A stretch of DNA of 64,000 nucleotides from Cryptomeria japonica (taxonomy: Eukaryota; Streptophyta; Pinopsida; Cupressales; Cupressaceae). The notes beneath the pieces are model-generated. The model ran no database searches. It was not told where the DNA came from and saw only the letters and a list, made by a program, of their open reading frames with translations. Both the position numbers and the translations under genes were made by a program. Below, piece by piece: positions 1 through 10,469 of the stretch (within the stretch, counting starts at the first letter, position 1; every line of letters begins with the position of its first letter). The stretch covers positions 602,952,709 through 603,016,708 of the forward strand of contig NC_081413.1 of the NCBI RefSeq assembly GCF_030272615.1, given 5' to 3'.

Positions 1-690
1 CTTAGGGCTGGCACTTCCCCTGTATTGCAGAAACCGGTGATGGCATGAATCGCTTCTGGTGTGATATCATGTGTCTTCTTTAGGTACATCTTGTCACCAT
101 GTACCCTACTTAAAATAATGCGAATGTGATCATCCAAAAATTCTTCAAGAAAGTAAACTGCATTTTGAAGTTTCTTCTTTTCCAGAATGTTGAATTTGGG
201 TTTAATCTTCTTATCCTTTCCGCATAATAAGCTCAGTTGGGAATGGATTACAAGAGACCCTATCTCTTTGATTTGTAGTCTATGTAATCAGAAATCCCTT
301 CTTCTACTATAACACCAGCCGGTACTTGAGACAGGGCATTGTATTTCAACTTTTACTTAATGAAGTCCATAGAATCAACAGTTGCACTAGAGCTAAGATG
401 ACATGCGGAAGCCATGATAAATGAAGAATTATGAGAAATACCTTCGCAGATTGAAATTTAGGGCTTCGGAATTTGAACTTCACTTCACACTCCTTTGGTT
501 GCAGAGATACCACTTTGCATTCTACACTCCTCCAACAAATGTTTGCTTTAGATTCTTCTTCGGGAATTTGATAAATTCTTTGATTCATAGTGTAAATCGC
601 TTTCCTTCGCTCTGCACTTGAAAAACTTCTTCGCTCGAAAAATGATAACTGAGAAATGATTTGAAAATTCCTTTTAAACAGGTTCTCCAC
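1..690 (-). pseudogene. Degenerate second ORF of minus-strand LTR element, function unknown
   Basis: Read leftward from an ATG at 413-415, this encodes a protein beginning MASACHLSSSATVDSMDFIK, then a stop, then a stretch containing VPAGVIVEEGISDYIDYKSK. After a frame change it reads LEEFLDDHIRIILSRVHGDK and continues to the window edge (ITPEAIHAITGFCNTGEVPA). An overlapping 114-codon frame at 346-690 may be its upstream part or a shadow. It lies downstream of the zinc-knuckle gag in the same element, so it is probably element-encoded. I do not recognise a domain. At least two in-frame stops and one frameshift show it is not functional. It may be a captured gene or an extra ORF of a non-autonomous element; the rest is outside the window. 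Confidence 0.4.
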
Positions 691-857
691 CTACCATAAT
701 AAATGCTCCAATATTAGGGCGTAAACCCTAATTTGCCTTTTACCATTTCCAGTCTTATACTGACTGACAGGTATCTCATACCGGTTAAGGTCTTTTACTG
801 GTGTAAACCGAGGCTTTAAAGTATTTCGCCGTTTGCTCCCCCTAAGCTTTTCTGATG

Positions 858-2136
858 CTTAGTTTGTCGGTTTCATGATTTCCACACTAGGTGCAGAAAC
901 TGGTTCTTCTTGCAACACCACTGGTTTCTTTTTCTAGGTTTTGTTCATATCCACTTGAACAGTTTCAATATCAACCTTTCCTTCTGGTGTGACTATTATG
1001 TCATCTGATATGTTCTTTCTTGTTCTGCAGAATCTGGCAATGTGACCCGGTTTGTTGCAATGATAGCAGACCATTCCAGGTGCTCTCCAAGGTCCATTAT
1101 TCATGTTATCATTCTTCCTCCTGCATGTTGCGGCAGTGTGACCATGACAATGACAGATCAAATAGTTTGCTCTCCATCTGGTTGCCACTTGATAGCCACC
1201 GCTTCCTGACTGATGATTAAAGGTGTTCAACCAGTTGTGATTCTTGTTCACAAAAGGTTCCAGACCAACTCCTTGAGTCCTCTGAGGATATCTTCCAGTG
1301 TTGTTCATAATAGACTTGCATTCAGATGCTTTATGCCCAAACTTGTTGCATGCATAACAATTACCATTAAACTTATTGGATCTAGGTACATTGTTCATAA
1401 AGTAAGAAAAATTATTGTAGGCTTTGCTCCTACACACATTGGCAGTATGTCCTTCTTTAAGATAGTTAAAGCAAACAAGTTTAAACTTTTACTTACCTTT
1501 ATCTTTGAATTTTAGTTGCTTCTTCGATGCTTCAACACTTGCACCAGAGGTCTCACCTTGCTCATGACTGGAGTAACCAAGTCCATCAGTATTCTTGATA
1601 GGTTTGGCCGATTCAAGCTTTTGCTCTAGCTTAACAGTACTCTTGTTGAACTTAGCAAGTATTTCCTTTGACTCAAAGAGTTCTTTGGAAATAGCAACAT
1701 TTGTTTCCATCAAGTTTGCATTCTCTGAGATGGCTATGTTTAGTTCTCCTTTCATGTCTTCCTTTTCTACTTTTCTCACATGGAGTTGAGCAGCTAGGGC
1801 ACTGATCTCTTGCTTTAGTTTGGAGATTTCATGATCTTTGTCTTTTACCAAATCTTCAGCTTTCCTCCGGTTCTCAAGCTCTTGGCACATTTAAATAGTC
1901 AGTCCTTCCAACTCTTTTCTCAGGTTGGAATTGGATTCATTCAGCTTTTCTACTTCTTGAATTAGGGCTTCCATGTCCGCTTCATCATAACAACTATTTT
2001 CAGATAGCTCCATCATTTTTTCAGCATGTTCTCTCCTTTTTGCCTGAGAGGCCTTATATTTGACCATAAGATCATCATACGATTGCTCAGATTGAGTGAG
2101 CCGATGAGTAAGTTCCCTCATAGTGTATTCCCCCAT
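858..2136 (-). pseudogene. gag: Gag-like protein with coiled coil and four zinc-knuckle-like motifs (copia-type element), disabled
   Basis: The ATG at 2136, 37 bases inside the primer site, opens one frame that stays in phase to about position 858. The N-terminal half (to ~1490) is rich in heptad-like Leu/Glu/Lys and reads as a long coiled coil. Then come four CCHC-like motifs: CFNYLKEGHTANVC (second Cys replaced by Tyr), CYACNKFGHKASEC, a degenerate CHCHGHTAATC and CYHCNKPGHIARFC. Zinc knuckles bind nucleic acid in retroelement Gag proteins. Plant copia Gag normally has one. In-frame stops lie at 1891-1893, 1489-1491 and about 931-933. Position next to LTR and PBS, plus the knuckles, make a Gag role likely. 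No protease, integrase or RT is visible before the window edge. Confidence 0.7.
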
Positions 2137-2172
2137 ATCTCTTTCCAAGTGGTTAGACTTATATAAAGGTTG

Positions 2173-2184
2173 GCTCTGATACCA
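2173..2184 (-). other. Primer-binding site, initiator tRNA-Met type
   Basis: The minus strand reads TGGTATCAGAGC, the classic plant PBS complementary to the 3' end of initiator tRNA-Met, two bases inside the LTR end. It fixes the element's orientation as minus and marks 2187-3337 as its 5' LTR. Confidence 0.85.
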
Positions 2185-2186
2185 AT

Positions 2187-3337
2187 TGATGAATACTAAG
2201 AGGGGGGGTGAATTAGTATACCAAAAATTACTGTACTTAAACACTTTACTAAACTACCAGTAAACTGGTAAAACAGTTTAGCAAACAGACTGGTTAGCAC
2301 ACATGCAAACCAAGTAGCAAATAATGTATTCACCCAAAGAAGCACAAACACCATAACATAAGAGATTTTGACGTGGAAACCCAAATGGGAAAAACCACGG
2401 TGAGATGAAACTCACAAGTAACTATCTGCAGAATAGGAACCAGACCGGTTAAGGTCATACAATGTTCTTTACCAGAACAGATCCTGTTAGGAATCTCAAT
2501 CTCTGTTAGGAGATAAGTCTGATTAAAGACTACCTTGCTAGAGGATTTTAGATCCACATATATGAACCACCTTGTTAGAGGATTTACAAAAGGCTTTTTG
2601 GGCCTACCCGGTTAAGGGCTTCAAACTTATCGAAGATGTGACTAATCAACAAGTGAGTGATCTAGCAAATAGCACAAATTGCTTGGTTAGATCATTGATA
2701 GCTCATTTCTAATGCATTCTAGCATTACTTTAGTCTTCAACACAGTCACTCTCTGCCTCTTCTCGCAGACCTGAACTTCTCTTCTATATTCTCACTTACA
2801 GAAACTCTTCAACCACCTTAAACCCTAGCAATGACCTAAAACCCTAGACATGATGTCCTTATAAAGGAATCTGATTTCATGTCGGTCCAATAGGATTACA
2901 ATACAATTTCCTAGGTTTAATGCATCTAGACATATTTGGTAACATGACACAAAAAGCATCGTTAAAGTGTCGGCACCACCAAACAATCGGTGGATGGTAA
3001 CTCATCACAAAATGCCGGTTGGTAACTCATCACAGAGTATTACCGGTTCATACAGAATATCGATTGTCAATTTGACAAAATGAAGATTGGGAAATATGAG
3101 TTGTGCCGCTTCGTTCCTTCATACCGCTTGAGATCCTCGAACCACTTGGGGTCTTCATACCGCTTCAAATCGGTAAACACTTTTTGCAAAACACTGATAG
3201 TCTAAAAGACTATAATACATCATACTGATTGGAACAAACATTAGTTGAGATTTAACTCATACCTACAAAAAGTGATCTCAAATCAAGTGTGTGTCCATCA
3301 ATGACAATCACAACATCAATCATCAAAAATGCCAACA
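2187..3337 (-). repeat. 5' LTR of minus-strand copia-type element (1151 bp)
   Basis: On the plus strand the segment starts TGATGAATAC and ends GCCAACA, so on the minus strand it runs TGTTGGC...TCATCA with TG/CA ends. It abuts the PBS at 2173-2184. The C-rich run near its inner end (plus strand AGAGGGGGGG, ~2200-2209) matches the position of a similar run in the copia LTR at 21539. AAACCCTAG telobox-like motifs occur around 2820 and 2840 and a TATA-like TTTATAAGG (minus) near 2860. The partner LTR lies left of the window, so the target duplication cannot be checked. Confidence 0.75.
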
Positions 3338-3766
3338 GGAAAGTGAGAGAGACTTTAGAGAGATAGATCCTGAGTGAGAGGGAGGAAGGGATGGAAAGAG
3401 ATGAAGAGACTAGAGAGAGAAAATCCCAAAAGAGAGGGAGGAAGGGATGGAAACAGAGGGAGAGACTAGAGGGAGAGAGAGGCCATGTGAGAGAGAGGGA
3501 GGGAGGAAGGGAGGTAGGAGTTGAGGGAAAGAGAGGGAGAGACCTGAGAGAGAGAGAGGGGTTTATGGAAAGAGAGGGAGAGACCAGATAGAGAGGTTGA
3601 TACAAAGAGAGGGAGAAATTAGAGAGAGAGCCCATGTGAGAGAGAGGGAGGGAGGGATTGAGAGAGAGACCAAGCAAGAGAGAGGGAGGGAGGGGTTGAG
3701 AGAGAGAGAGAGCTGGGGGTTGAGGGAGAGACTAAAAAAAGAGAGCTCAAGTTTAGAGAGGGAGAG

Positions 3767-3815
<49 letters not shown>

Positions 3816-3870
3816 GAGGAATGCAAGGAAAGAGAGGGAGAGATCAGAGAGAGAGAATGTTTATACGAGC
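3338..3870. repeat. GA-rich imperfect minisatellite with a (GT)15 microsatellite
   Basis: Almost purely purine on the plus strand, built from GAGAGAGG and GGGAGGGAGG blocks. It includes (GT)n at 3771-3800 followed by (GA)n at 3801-3816. Long ORFs on both strands here are artefacts of the repeat. It abuts the LTR at 3337. Confidence 0.9.
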
Positions 3871-4385
3871 ATGTTGATTACTAAAATTTGGCTGTCTAAA
3901 AATTATATGAATATTCTAAAAACTAAAATCTATATTATAACTCCTAGAGATATGAAACCACTCTCAAACATCCTGTCAATATGACTTATACTTAAATATT
4001 ATATTGCACTAGAAAATAGAGAGAGGGAGAGAGACAGATTGAATTTTTTTTAATGTAATACATTTGGCATGCACCTTATTTGGCGTGTGCCATATTTGTT
4101 GCACACCAAATAAGGCACACAACAAATGCAATATTTGCAGTTTTTGAATTTGACGTATGCCAAAGTAACTGCCTTGGAAAACATCAAGCCTTAGGCTTGG
4201 ATTTGCCTTGGGCATCCAACCCAAAGGCTTGGATGTCCTTCTCAAGTTTGAGATGTGTTTTTTACAAACATGTAAAGTTTTCGCACTTTTTTGTTCATGC
4301 TTTTCGTCAAGTTTGCGTGTGTATCAATAAAAACAAAAATAAACACCATAATAGTGTTAATCTCTCTCTTAGCTATCCAGCCATA
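3871..4385. other. Spacer with no recognisable gene
   Basis: AT-rich sequence between the simple repeat and the Tat element. I see no coding signature or repeat partner in the window, apart from a short self-complementary stretch around 4065-4120 built on TTTGGC/GCACACC words. It ends at the TAATT target site (4386-4390) of the Tat element. Confidence 0.5.
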
Positions 4386-4390
4386 TAATT

Positions 4391-5886
4391 TGTAGTCACA
4401 TAAATATGTCCATTTAATTAAATTAATATTTACTATTTATTTGATTAATAAACCTTCAATAATCAATTAATTAAATTAATATTTAATTAATTCATCCTCA
4501 ACCATTCTCCTATTAATTAAATAAATTATTCAATTTATTTTCAATTAATTCATTAAACCAAATTCACAATCAATTAAATAAATAAATCATATTTATTTAA
4601 TTTAAACCACTTTCTTCTTTTTAAATAATCAATATTTATTTAAATCACTAAACAAATCCCCCCCAGTTGCATTCTCCTACAAATGCAAGTTGCAACTACA
4701 ATTAAAAAAAATTAATTTTATTTTAATTAAAATCCTATTTTCCCTCACCCACCAAACCCACTTGCAATCCTAAATCCCCTTCTAGACCCTTCTAACCACT
4801 TTCTAATCATTCCTAATTAGCCTAATCCATCTCCTAAATATTGTCACATTCCTAAGCAACTTGGGGTCACTTCTCGAAGACTCCAAAGTCTTTGAAAAGA
4901 ATTTAATGCTTTATGTGCTCAACAAGCTAACCTCTAAAGTCTTCCAAACCACTAATGGCTCTTACTTGACCATTAATGGCTCTTACATAACCATTTGTGG
5001 TTAACTCAACTCACCCACATGGTTAGAGACTTTACCTCTAACTCAACCCTCATTTGACTCATGGGTCTCTTCAAGCATTTATTGCTTTGACCATAGTTAT
5101 CCTCACTAACTCTTGCACAAGATTTTATCCATTGGACAAAGACATTATTTATTGGATAATGGCTTTATTCATTCAACTCAACATTAACCTTACCTCCCAA
5201 GTTAACCCTCAAGTCATGTCAAGCATTTAATGCTTATTGCCTCCCCTCTCAACCCATCGCTTGTTGACATTTGTCATCCTAGGATTGGATTGAAAGCCCT
5301 CACATGGATCATAGACCCATCAATCCTGGCCCTTGTTGAGGTTACTCAATCTCAACCATCCATTGCTCCATTTTACCTATAAATAGAGTTCATTTCTTCA
5401 TAATCCAGATCCTGAAATCTTGTATGCATCTAATTTATAGTGAAATTTAGAGAGCATTTAGCATAATAATTTACATTTGTCTTTTTGGGCTAAAATTAAC
5501 ATTAGATAATTAGATAATATCTCATTTTAGTTTGTTCACATTTGCATTTTCATAAGCTTTCATTCTACAATCTTGAACCTCCATAAGACATCCATAAGAC
5601 ATCCATAATAGTGCAAAAAGCTACTGAGAGCTACACTCATTTGGGAACTTGGAGAGGAGAGGAACAAGGGAGGAGTAACTACAAACATGGTGGAGGGCAT
5701 TTGGAGATGTTTTATTACATTTCTTAGTTTGGTTAAGCTTTCTATTTTGTGTTTTGTGTCTCTCTTGATATGCTTGCTTAGGATAGTCTTTGATTTGCGA
5801 TTTCTAACACTAACACTTGGATTGTTTCTTGTGTGTTTGTGTATTTGTCTTCCTAACATCCTAACCATCCTTTTTGCAGAGCATCA
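4391..5886 (+). repeat. 5' LTR of the Tat element (1496 bp)
   Basis: Starts TGTAGTCAC, ends GAGCATCA, and is nearly identical to 29290-30779. The first 250 bp are AT-rich (TTAATTAAAT words). A TATA box, TATAAATA, lies at 5378-5385 in a CTATAAATAGAG context conserved in the 3' LTR (30277-30284) and in the diverged LTR at 44746-44753. That makes it the likely promoter of the genomic transcript. The end is set by the match to the 3' LTR and by the TAATT target duplication. Confidence 0.93.
5378..5385 (+). promoter_or_regulatory. TATA box in Tat 5' LTR
   Basis: TATAAATA within the LTR, about 500 bp before its end, conserved in the second LTR at 30277-30284 and in the related LTR at 44746-44753. 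Conservation between diverged copies supports promoter function. Confidence 0.7.
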
Positions 5887-7765
5887 TTTGGTGAACACAA
5901 CATGAATCGAACATGCAACCTTTTGATTATGTTTTTGAAAAACTACTAACTTTTTATGTTTTAATTGACACACAGGTCGCGCTTTAGCACCATTGTTCAC
6001 GCTCTAGCGCCTTCAAAAGTTGGTGATTTAGCGCTATTGTTTGCAATAGTATCGCTATTGTCTCCCAACTGGTGCTACCGTCCAACTTATAGCGCTATTG
6101 ACCATTAAATAACGCTAGTGTCTAGTTTTAGCGCTTTTAGCTCATTGTTTGACAGAATTTATTTTGTCTGATAGAGTCTTTTAGCACTTATGTCTCTTTT
6201 TATAGCGCTTTTGCACTTCTTTTAGCGTGGTTCTTTGTTATTTAGCGCTTTCATGTTAAATAGTGCTTATATTTTCACACAGAGTAGCACTATTGTAATA
6301 GAGAGCTGTAAAAAACTTTTTGGAACTGGAAATCAAAATCTAGGCTTGTAGAAGCCCACCAAAACTTCATTTTTCATTTTTACTAACTGTTTTTCTTTTG
6401 TGCAGGTTTTTAAATTAGATTAGGAAATAAATTTATCTTTTTACCAACTTTTCAAAGTTGGCTTAAAATGAATTCACTTTCTATTTTAGCTTAAATAAAC
6501 TTCACATTTCCTTTTTGGGTATAAAATGAATCACATATTTTGTTTGGGCTTATAAAAAGAACTTCATTTGTCAAGTTAAAAAGGACCACAAATTCAAAAC
6601 CCAACAAAATTTCTTTTTGCAAGTTAGGAACAATTTTTATTTGGTGCTTAAAATCAACAAGACAAATTTTATTTCTTGCATCAAATTAAAAATCACAATC
6701 AACACTTCGTTTTGGACAAGTTTAAAAAGAACAAACCATTTGTCCCTTCAAGTTCAAATCAATTTACTTCAAGCAAAACGTGTTTCAAATTCAGTTAACC
6801 AGGTTTTAAAGTTCCTAGATTACAAAAAAAATTGCCATTGAAGTTAAAAATAACACCATTTTTGTTGGAGCAACATCTCCAAATAGTTAGATCACATTGC
6901 TATAACTTGGTTAAAAAGAACAAATGTTTTTGGTGATTGGCACACTTGTGCAAAGTTTGTCGAGTGGTCCTACTTCTAACACACACTATCCTCTCCCTTG
7001 GCTTTCGTGGTCCTAGGTGCAAGAGAAAAGTGTTAGTAACACTCAAAATTTTAACTTTTTAAGAGAGGCCTGCCAAGAGACACATCACTCTTGGGAATGA
7101 CCTCGCGCGGTAAATCCTTTGAGCTGCTATAGAAATCAGGTGTGAGCAAAAGTTGTAGCCTTGGGTATAACTATTCCTACAGTGTAACTTGTCAAAAGGA
7201 CATATGGGCCCCACCATAAGTTACAAGTCTCTTAAGTGAGTCCCTGCAAAATGAACTTATGTCCAAAAACATCGAACATTACTAGACACCTTTTTATATA
7301 GAAACCCACCCATTCTATTGATTGAGGATATTTGTGATAAGTTCAATGCAAGAGCATAGATGGTTTTGCTCCCAAGATACTCACCATACATATTTCCTTG
7401 AATAGAAACAGGGCTTTTTGAAAGGCTACTTGTAGCTTGATAAAAGTGGTGACTCCCCCATCATAGAGATCATCTATATATTATGCTCACGCAAGACTTA
7501 TTATATCACATCCTTACCTGCTATTGCAGGATTCATAAGGTATGTAGTACCAAAGTTGAAGAAATATCAAGATGTGGGCTGAAATTATCGCAACTGGTCA
7601 TTTGACCTTAGGGATAAAGTGTGTTTGAAGTGTCTTCATTTTGTGTCAGACCAATGATAAATTGAGCCGACTTCAGGCTTTTGGAAAAACATACAAAAAT
7701 ATTTGAAAAGGGGTCAAAAAGTTCAAAGATTGGGTTGATTTAGACCCACACCTATTTGTGCCTTT
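5887..7765 (+). other. Long untranslated leader of the Tat element
   Basis: No coding signature. A primer-binding site is expected just after 5886. The sequence TGGTGAACACAAC from 5889 begins with the required TGG, but I cannot assign it to a tRNA. The part from 5974 to 6300 is an AGCGCT-rich array (separate entry). Beyond 6400 the region is AT-rich, with many short TTTAAA/AAAATT words. Confidence 0.6.
5974..6300 (+). repeat. AGCGCT palindrome array, 5' copy
   Basis: The 6-bp palindrome AGCGCT occurs exactly at 6030, 6091, 6130, 6204 and 6244. It is accompanied by near versions (TAGCGCC, TAACGCT, TAGCACT, TAGTGCT, TAGCGTG) at irregular 20-60 bp spacing, mostly in TTTAGCGCTTTT or TAGCGCTATTG contexts. 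Irregular spacing and a conserved core suggest a cluster of binding sites rather than a microsatellite. A matching array lies at 20945-21130. Confidence 0.75.
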
Positions 7766-8299
7766 TTGAGGCAACATTATTGTGCTTGTGTGCTTGCTCT
7801 ATTTTCTTGTCAAAGAAACGCAAAACCAATTAAAAAACAAGTATTCATCCTACACAAATTTTCAATCCAACATTTGACAAACATCAAACAAAGTGCAAAC
7901 AAGATATCAAATTATATGACTATTCTCCAAATCTTGAGAAAGAGGAATCTTTATCAATATATCAATTTGAAGAAAATACCATTGAGTTCAAAGGCTTTCA
8001 TCAAAAGAAGGAAATTTTTCTATCTCAATAGACAAATTTTTATCTCACACAGAGCCTTCTTGCGTCATATGCATCTATATCTTCAAGGAAAATCCAACGA
8101 GTTTGATAGAAAGCCTTTGAACAACGGAGCTTTTACTCAGTATAAAGCTTTGAGTTATCATAAAAACAAAGGAGGCAAAACCAACCCTGCTTTCTTTCCA
8201 AACATTTGCATTACATATAACATAGCTCAGGAAGAACCACCAACCCCTGAGCAAGAAGAGGAAGAATTTGTCCCATTTGTAACACAAAGTTTTTATTGA
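7766..8299 (+). CDS. Possible upstream ORF (ORF1) of the Tat element
   Basis: A 177-codon frame opens with ATG and ends 430 bp before gag. Its first two-thirds are basic and Ile/Asn/Lys-rich. The last third is different in character, with an acidic tail containing PPTPEQEEEEF. Extra ORFs upstream of gag are known in Tat/Ogre-like elements, so a real protein is possible. I recognise no domain. In this AT-rich stretch a chance ORF cannot be excluded, although the structured tail argues somewhat for coding. Confidence 0.35.
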   Translation: MRQHYCACVLALFSCQRNAKPIKKQVFILHKFSIQHLTNIKQSANKISNYMTILQILRKRNLYQYINLKKIPLSSKAFIKRRKFFYLNRQIFISHRAFLRHMHLYLQGKSNEFDRKPLNNGAFTQYKALSYHKNKGGKTNPAFFPNICITYNIAQEEPPTPEQEEEEFVPFVTQSFY

Positions 8300-8727
8300 A
8301 GTTCCCATTCTATCCACTCTCACATTCATACATCATCAATCCACTCAACTCTTGAAACATAAAAAGGTCTTGTCTTGAGTTCTTGTTAGATATTGCTTAA
8401 ATCAAAACAACACATCACTTTTTAGAGTGTTTCTACATCTAGGATAAACTCATCCTAAGAGTCATTTCTACGCAGGTTAAACTAGTCTATGAGTGCATCC
8501 TCACATTACTAGGTAGCTTGGTTTGTAACACATCTCAGACCTTGTCATACCTCATCACATCAACATTGTTGACAACACAAAAAGCAATTCACACAAGGAC
8601 TTTGGTAACATCAAACCTTCAGCGTTAGAGATCCATCTTCTAAACACCTCACAAAACATTCATCTCTCATTCCATCACCAACTCACAAACACTTTCACTA
8701 AACTTCAAAAACAACTTTCAAAACAAA

Positions 8728-10260
8728 ATGGCTCACACCAGATCGAGAACAAGACAACTAGAGATTGAAGAGGAGGAACAAAACCCCAACAACTACCATG
8801 AGGCCATTGGAGGAGGTACAAATAATAAAGATCCTAGTACCCCAACACTTGAAGCAATAGAAAGAGCACAACACAACCCCATATTCAAAGAGCGCAACAC
8901 AACCCCATATTCAATTGACTTTTCGATAAAATCCTCAAAAACAACGCAGATGCTCACTTTTTGAGACTTGCTCAAGAGGGAGCTAAATTAACCCTTGATT
9001 TTGATACCACTCAAATACGACAAGCATCAGAGAACCATAGCCATAACGAGGGTGGAAGAGGTCAAGATAACTTCAGATATGACCTTAATCAAGGAAAACC
9101 CCCACGTCCTCCTCCTAACGACGTAGACATGTTGAGGCAACAAGTCAAGAATCTAGCCCAACAACTCCACAGTGGTGTGAAAACTACCCGGTTTTCACTT
9201 AATGATATTTGTCCCTATCCCTTTGATAGGAATCTACACATGCCACCTTTTCCATGAGGGTTTGAAACACCTAAGTTTGAAAAGTATAGGGGAAAAGGAG
9301 ACCCTAGAGATCATTTCAAGGAATTTCACTTAGCTTGCCTAGAAGTGGCATATGAAGACACATATCTAATGTGCCTATTTCCTCAAAGTTTTGGAGGGAC
9401 GACCACACAATGGTTTTCCCGATTCCCAGGTGACATTACAACATTCGAAGAACTAGTCCAAAAGTTCATCCAACATTATTCACACAATATAGAACATGAT
9501 GTTACCATGGCAGATCTGTGCAATACCAAACAAAGGCCAGGGGAGCTATTTTCAGCTTTCCTGCAAAGGTGGAGGCAACTATCTAGTAGATGTTCTCTTC
9601 ATCTACTTGAACGAGAGCTAGTGGAAATATTTATTTCCAGCTTAAACGATGAAATGGAATTCTACCTAGACATGAAGGCCACAGAGTCCTTTGATGACAT
9701 GATCACCCAGGGATTAAATGTGAACAAGCCCTTATCAAAAAGGGACTTATCAAGATATACACCAAATCAAAAGATGGTCCTCACCTGCATTTTAATAGTG
9801 ATAAACCTAACTTATGGAATAAGAACAATAACATTGTCAATGATGGGGTCGTAGATGCAAGGACCATAAAAAGTGCACAACCTATGGTCCGATTTGCGGA
9901 GCAAAATCCCCCTCCTAAAAACAACACGGTTTCTCCTCCACAAAATCAAGGTCACAATGCATTGCAAGAGGAACCAAGACAACAACAACAAAATTATAAA
10001 CCAAAACGTACATATAGACCCTTAGGGGAACCTATCGAAATAGTATTGCGTCAGTTGGTCTCTTCAAATCTGGTGACCTTACCAAAGACATCTAACTACG
10101 AACCTCAGGTCAAACCTCCATGGTGGAGAGATAATGAATATTGTGAATTCCACCAAGGGAAAGGGCATAAAATAAGTACCTTCCATAGACTAAAAGATCT
10201 TGTTCAAGATCTTATTGATCGAGGAGAGATTGAAATCAAAGGAAATGACCCAAAACCTCA
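8728..10260 (+). pseudogene. gag: Tat gag, disabled
   Basis: The ATG at 8728 begins MAHTRSRTRQ. The frame is broken by a 26-bp tandem duplication (8861-8886 and 8887-8912) that shifts phase, by a TGA at 8916-8918, by a TGA at 9255-9257 where a Trp codon would fit, and by a shift near 9767. The core (9260-9700) matches the Ty3/gypsy capsid region, with KFEKYRGKGDPRDHF, TTTQWFSRFPGDITTFEEL and the FSAFLQRWRQL motif. The C-terminal part (9884-10260) holds the Tat-type CxxH-GH motif YCEFHQGKGHK, whose last Cys is replaced (STF). Gag would package element RNA into particles. This copy cannot do so. Confidence 0.85.
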
Positions 10261-10469
10261 AATAATGATCATCTCATGTTCAAGAATCCGCTTCTATCAC
10301 AAGATCAAAGGGGTCCTTCCACTTCAGGGTGAAACACATATACAACTGATTATACGTGAGCGGCTTATAATTGTGAATCACCTATATGATGCCAATGAAC
10401 AAATAGCAACCATCCATCAAAGATCCGAACCCTACCTACAATGTTGTCACACGATGCAGCAAAATCACC

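Noticed and set aside
3391-3884. Long ORFs on both strands rich in Arg/Glu or Ser/Leu/Pro
   Set aside because: They lie entirely in GA-rich and (GT)n simple repeats; purine repeats give open frames on both strands.
5560-5868. 102-codon minus ORF and 72-codon plus ORF in the Tat LTR
   Set aside because: The frames are altered in the 3' LTR copy; LTR sequence without protein features.
5889-5906. Assignment of the Tat primer site to a specific tRNA
   Set aside because: TGGTGAACACAAC starts as a PBS should, but I could not match it confidently to a known tRNA 3' end.
5974-6300. AGCGCT array considered as a CRISPR or satellite array
   Set aside because: The repeated unit is only 6 bp, spacing is irregular, and the context is a plant retrotransposon leader.
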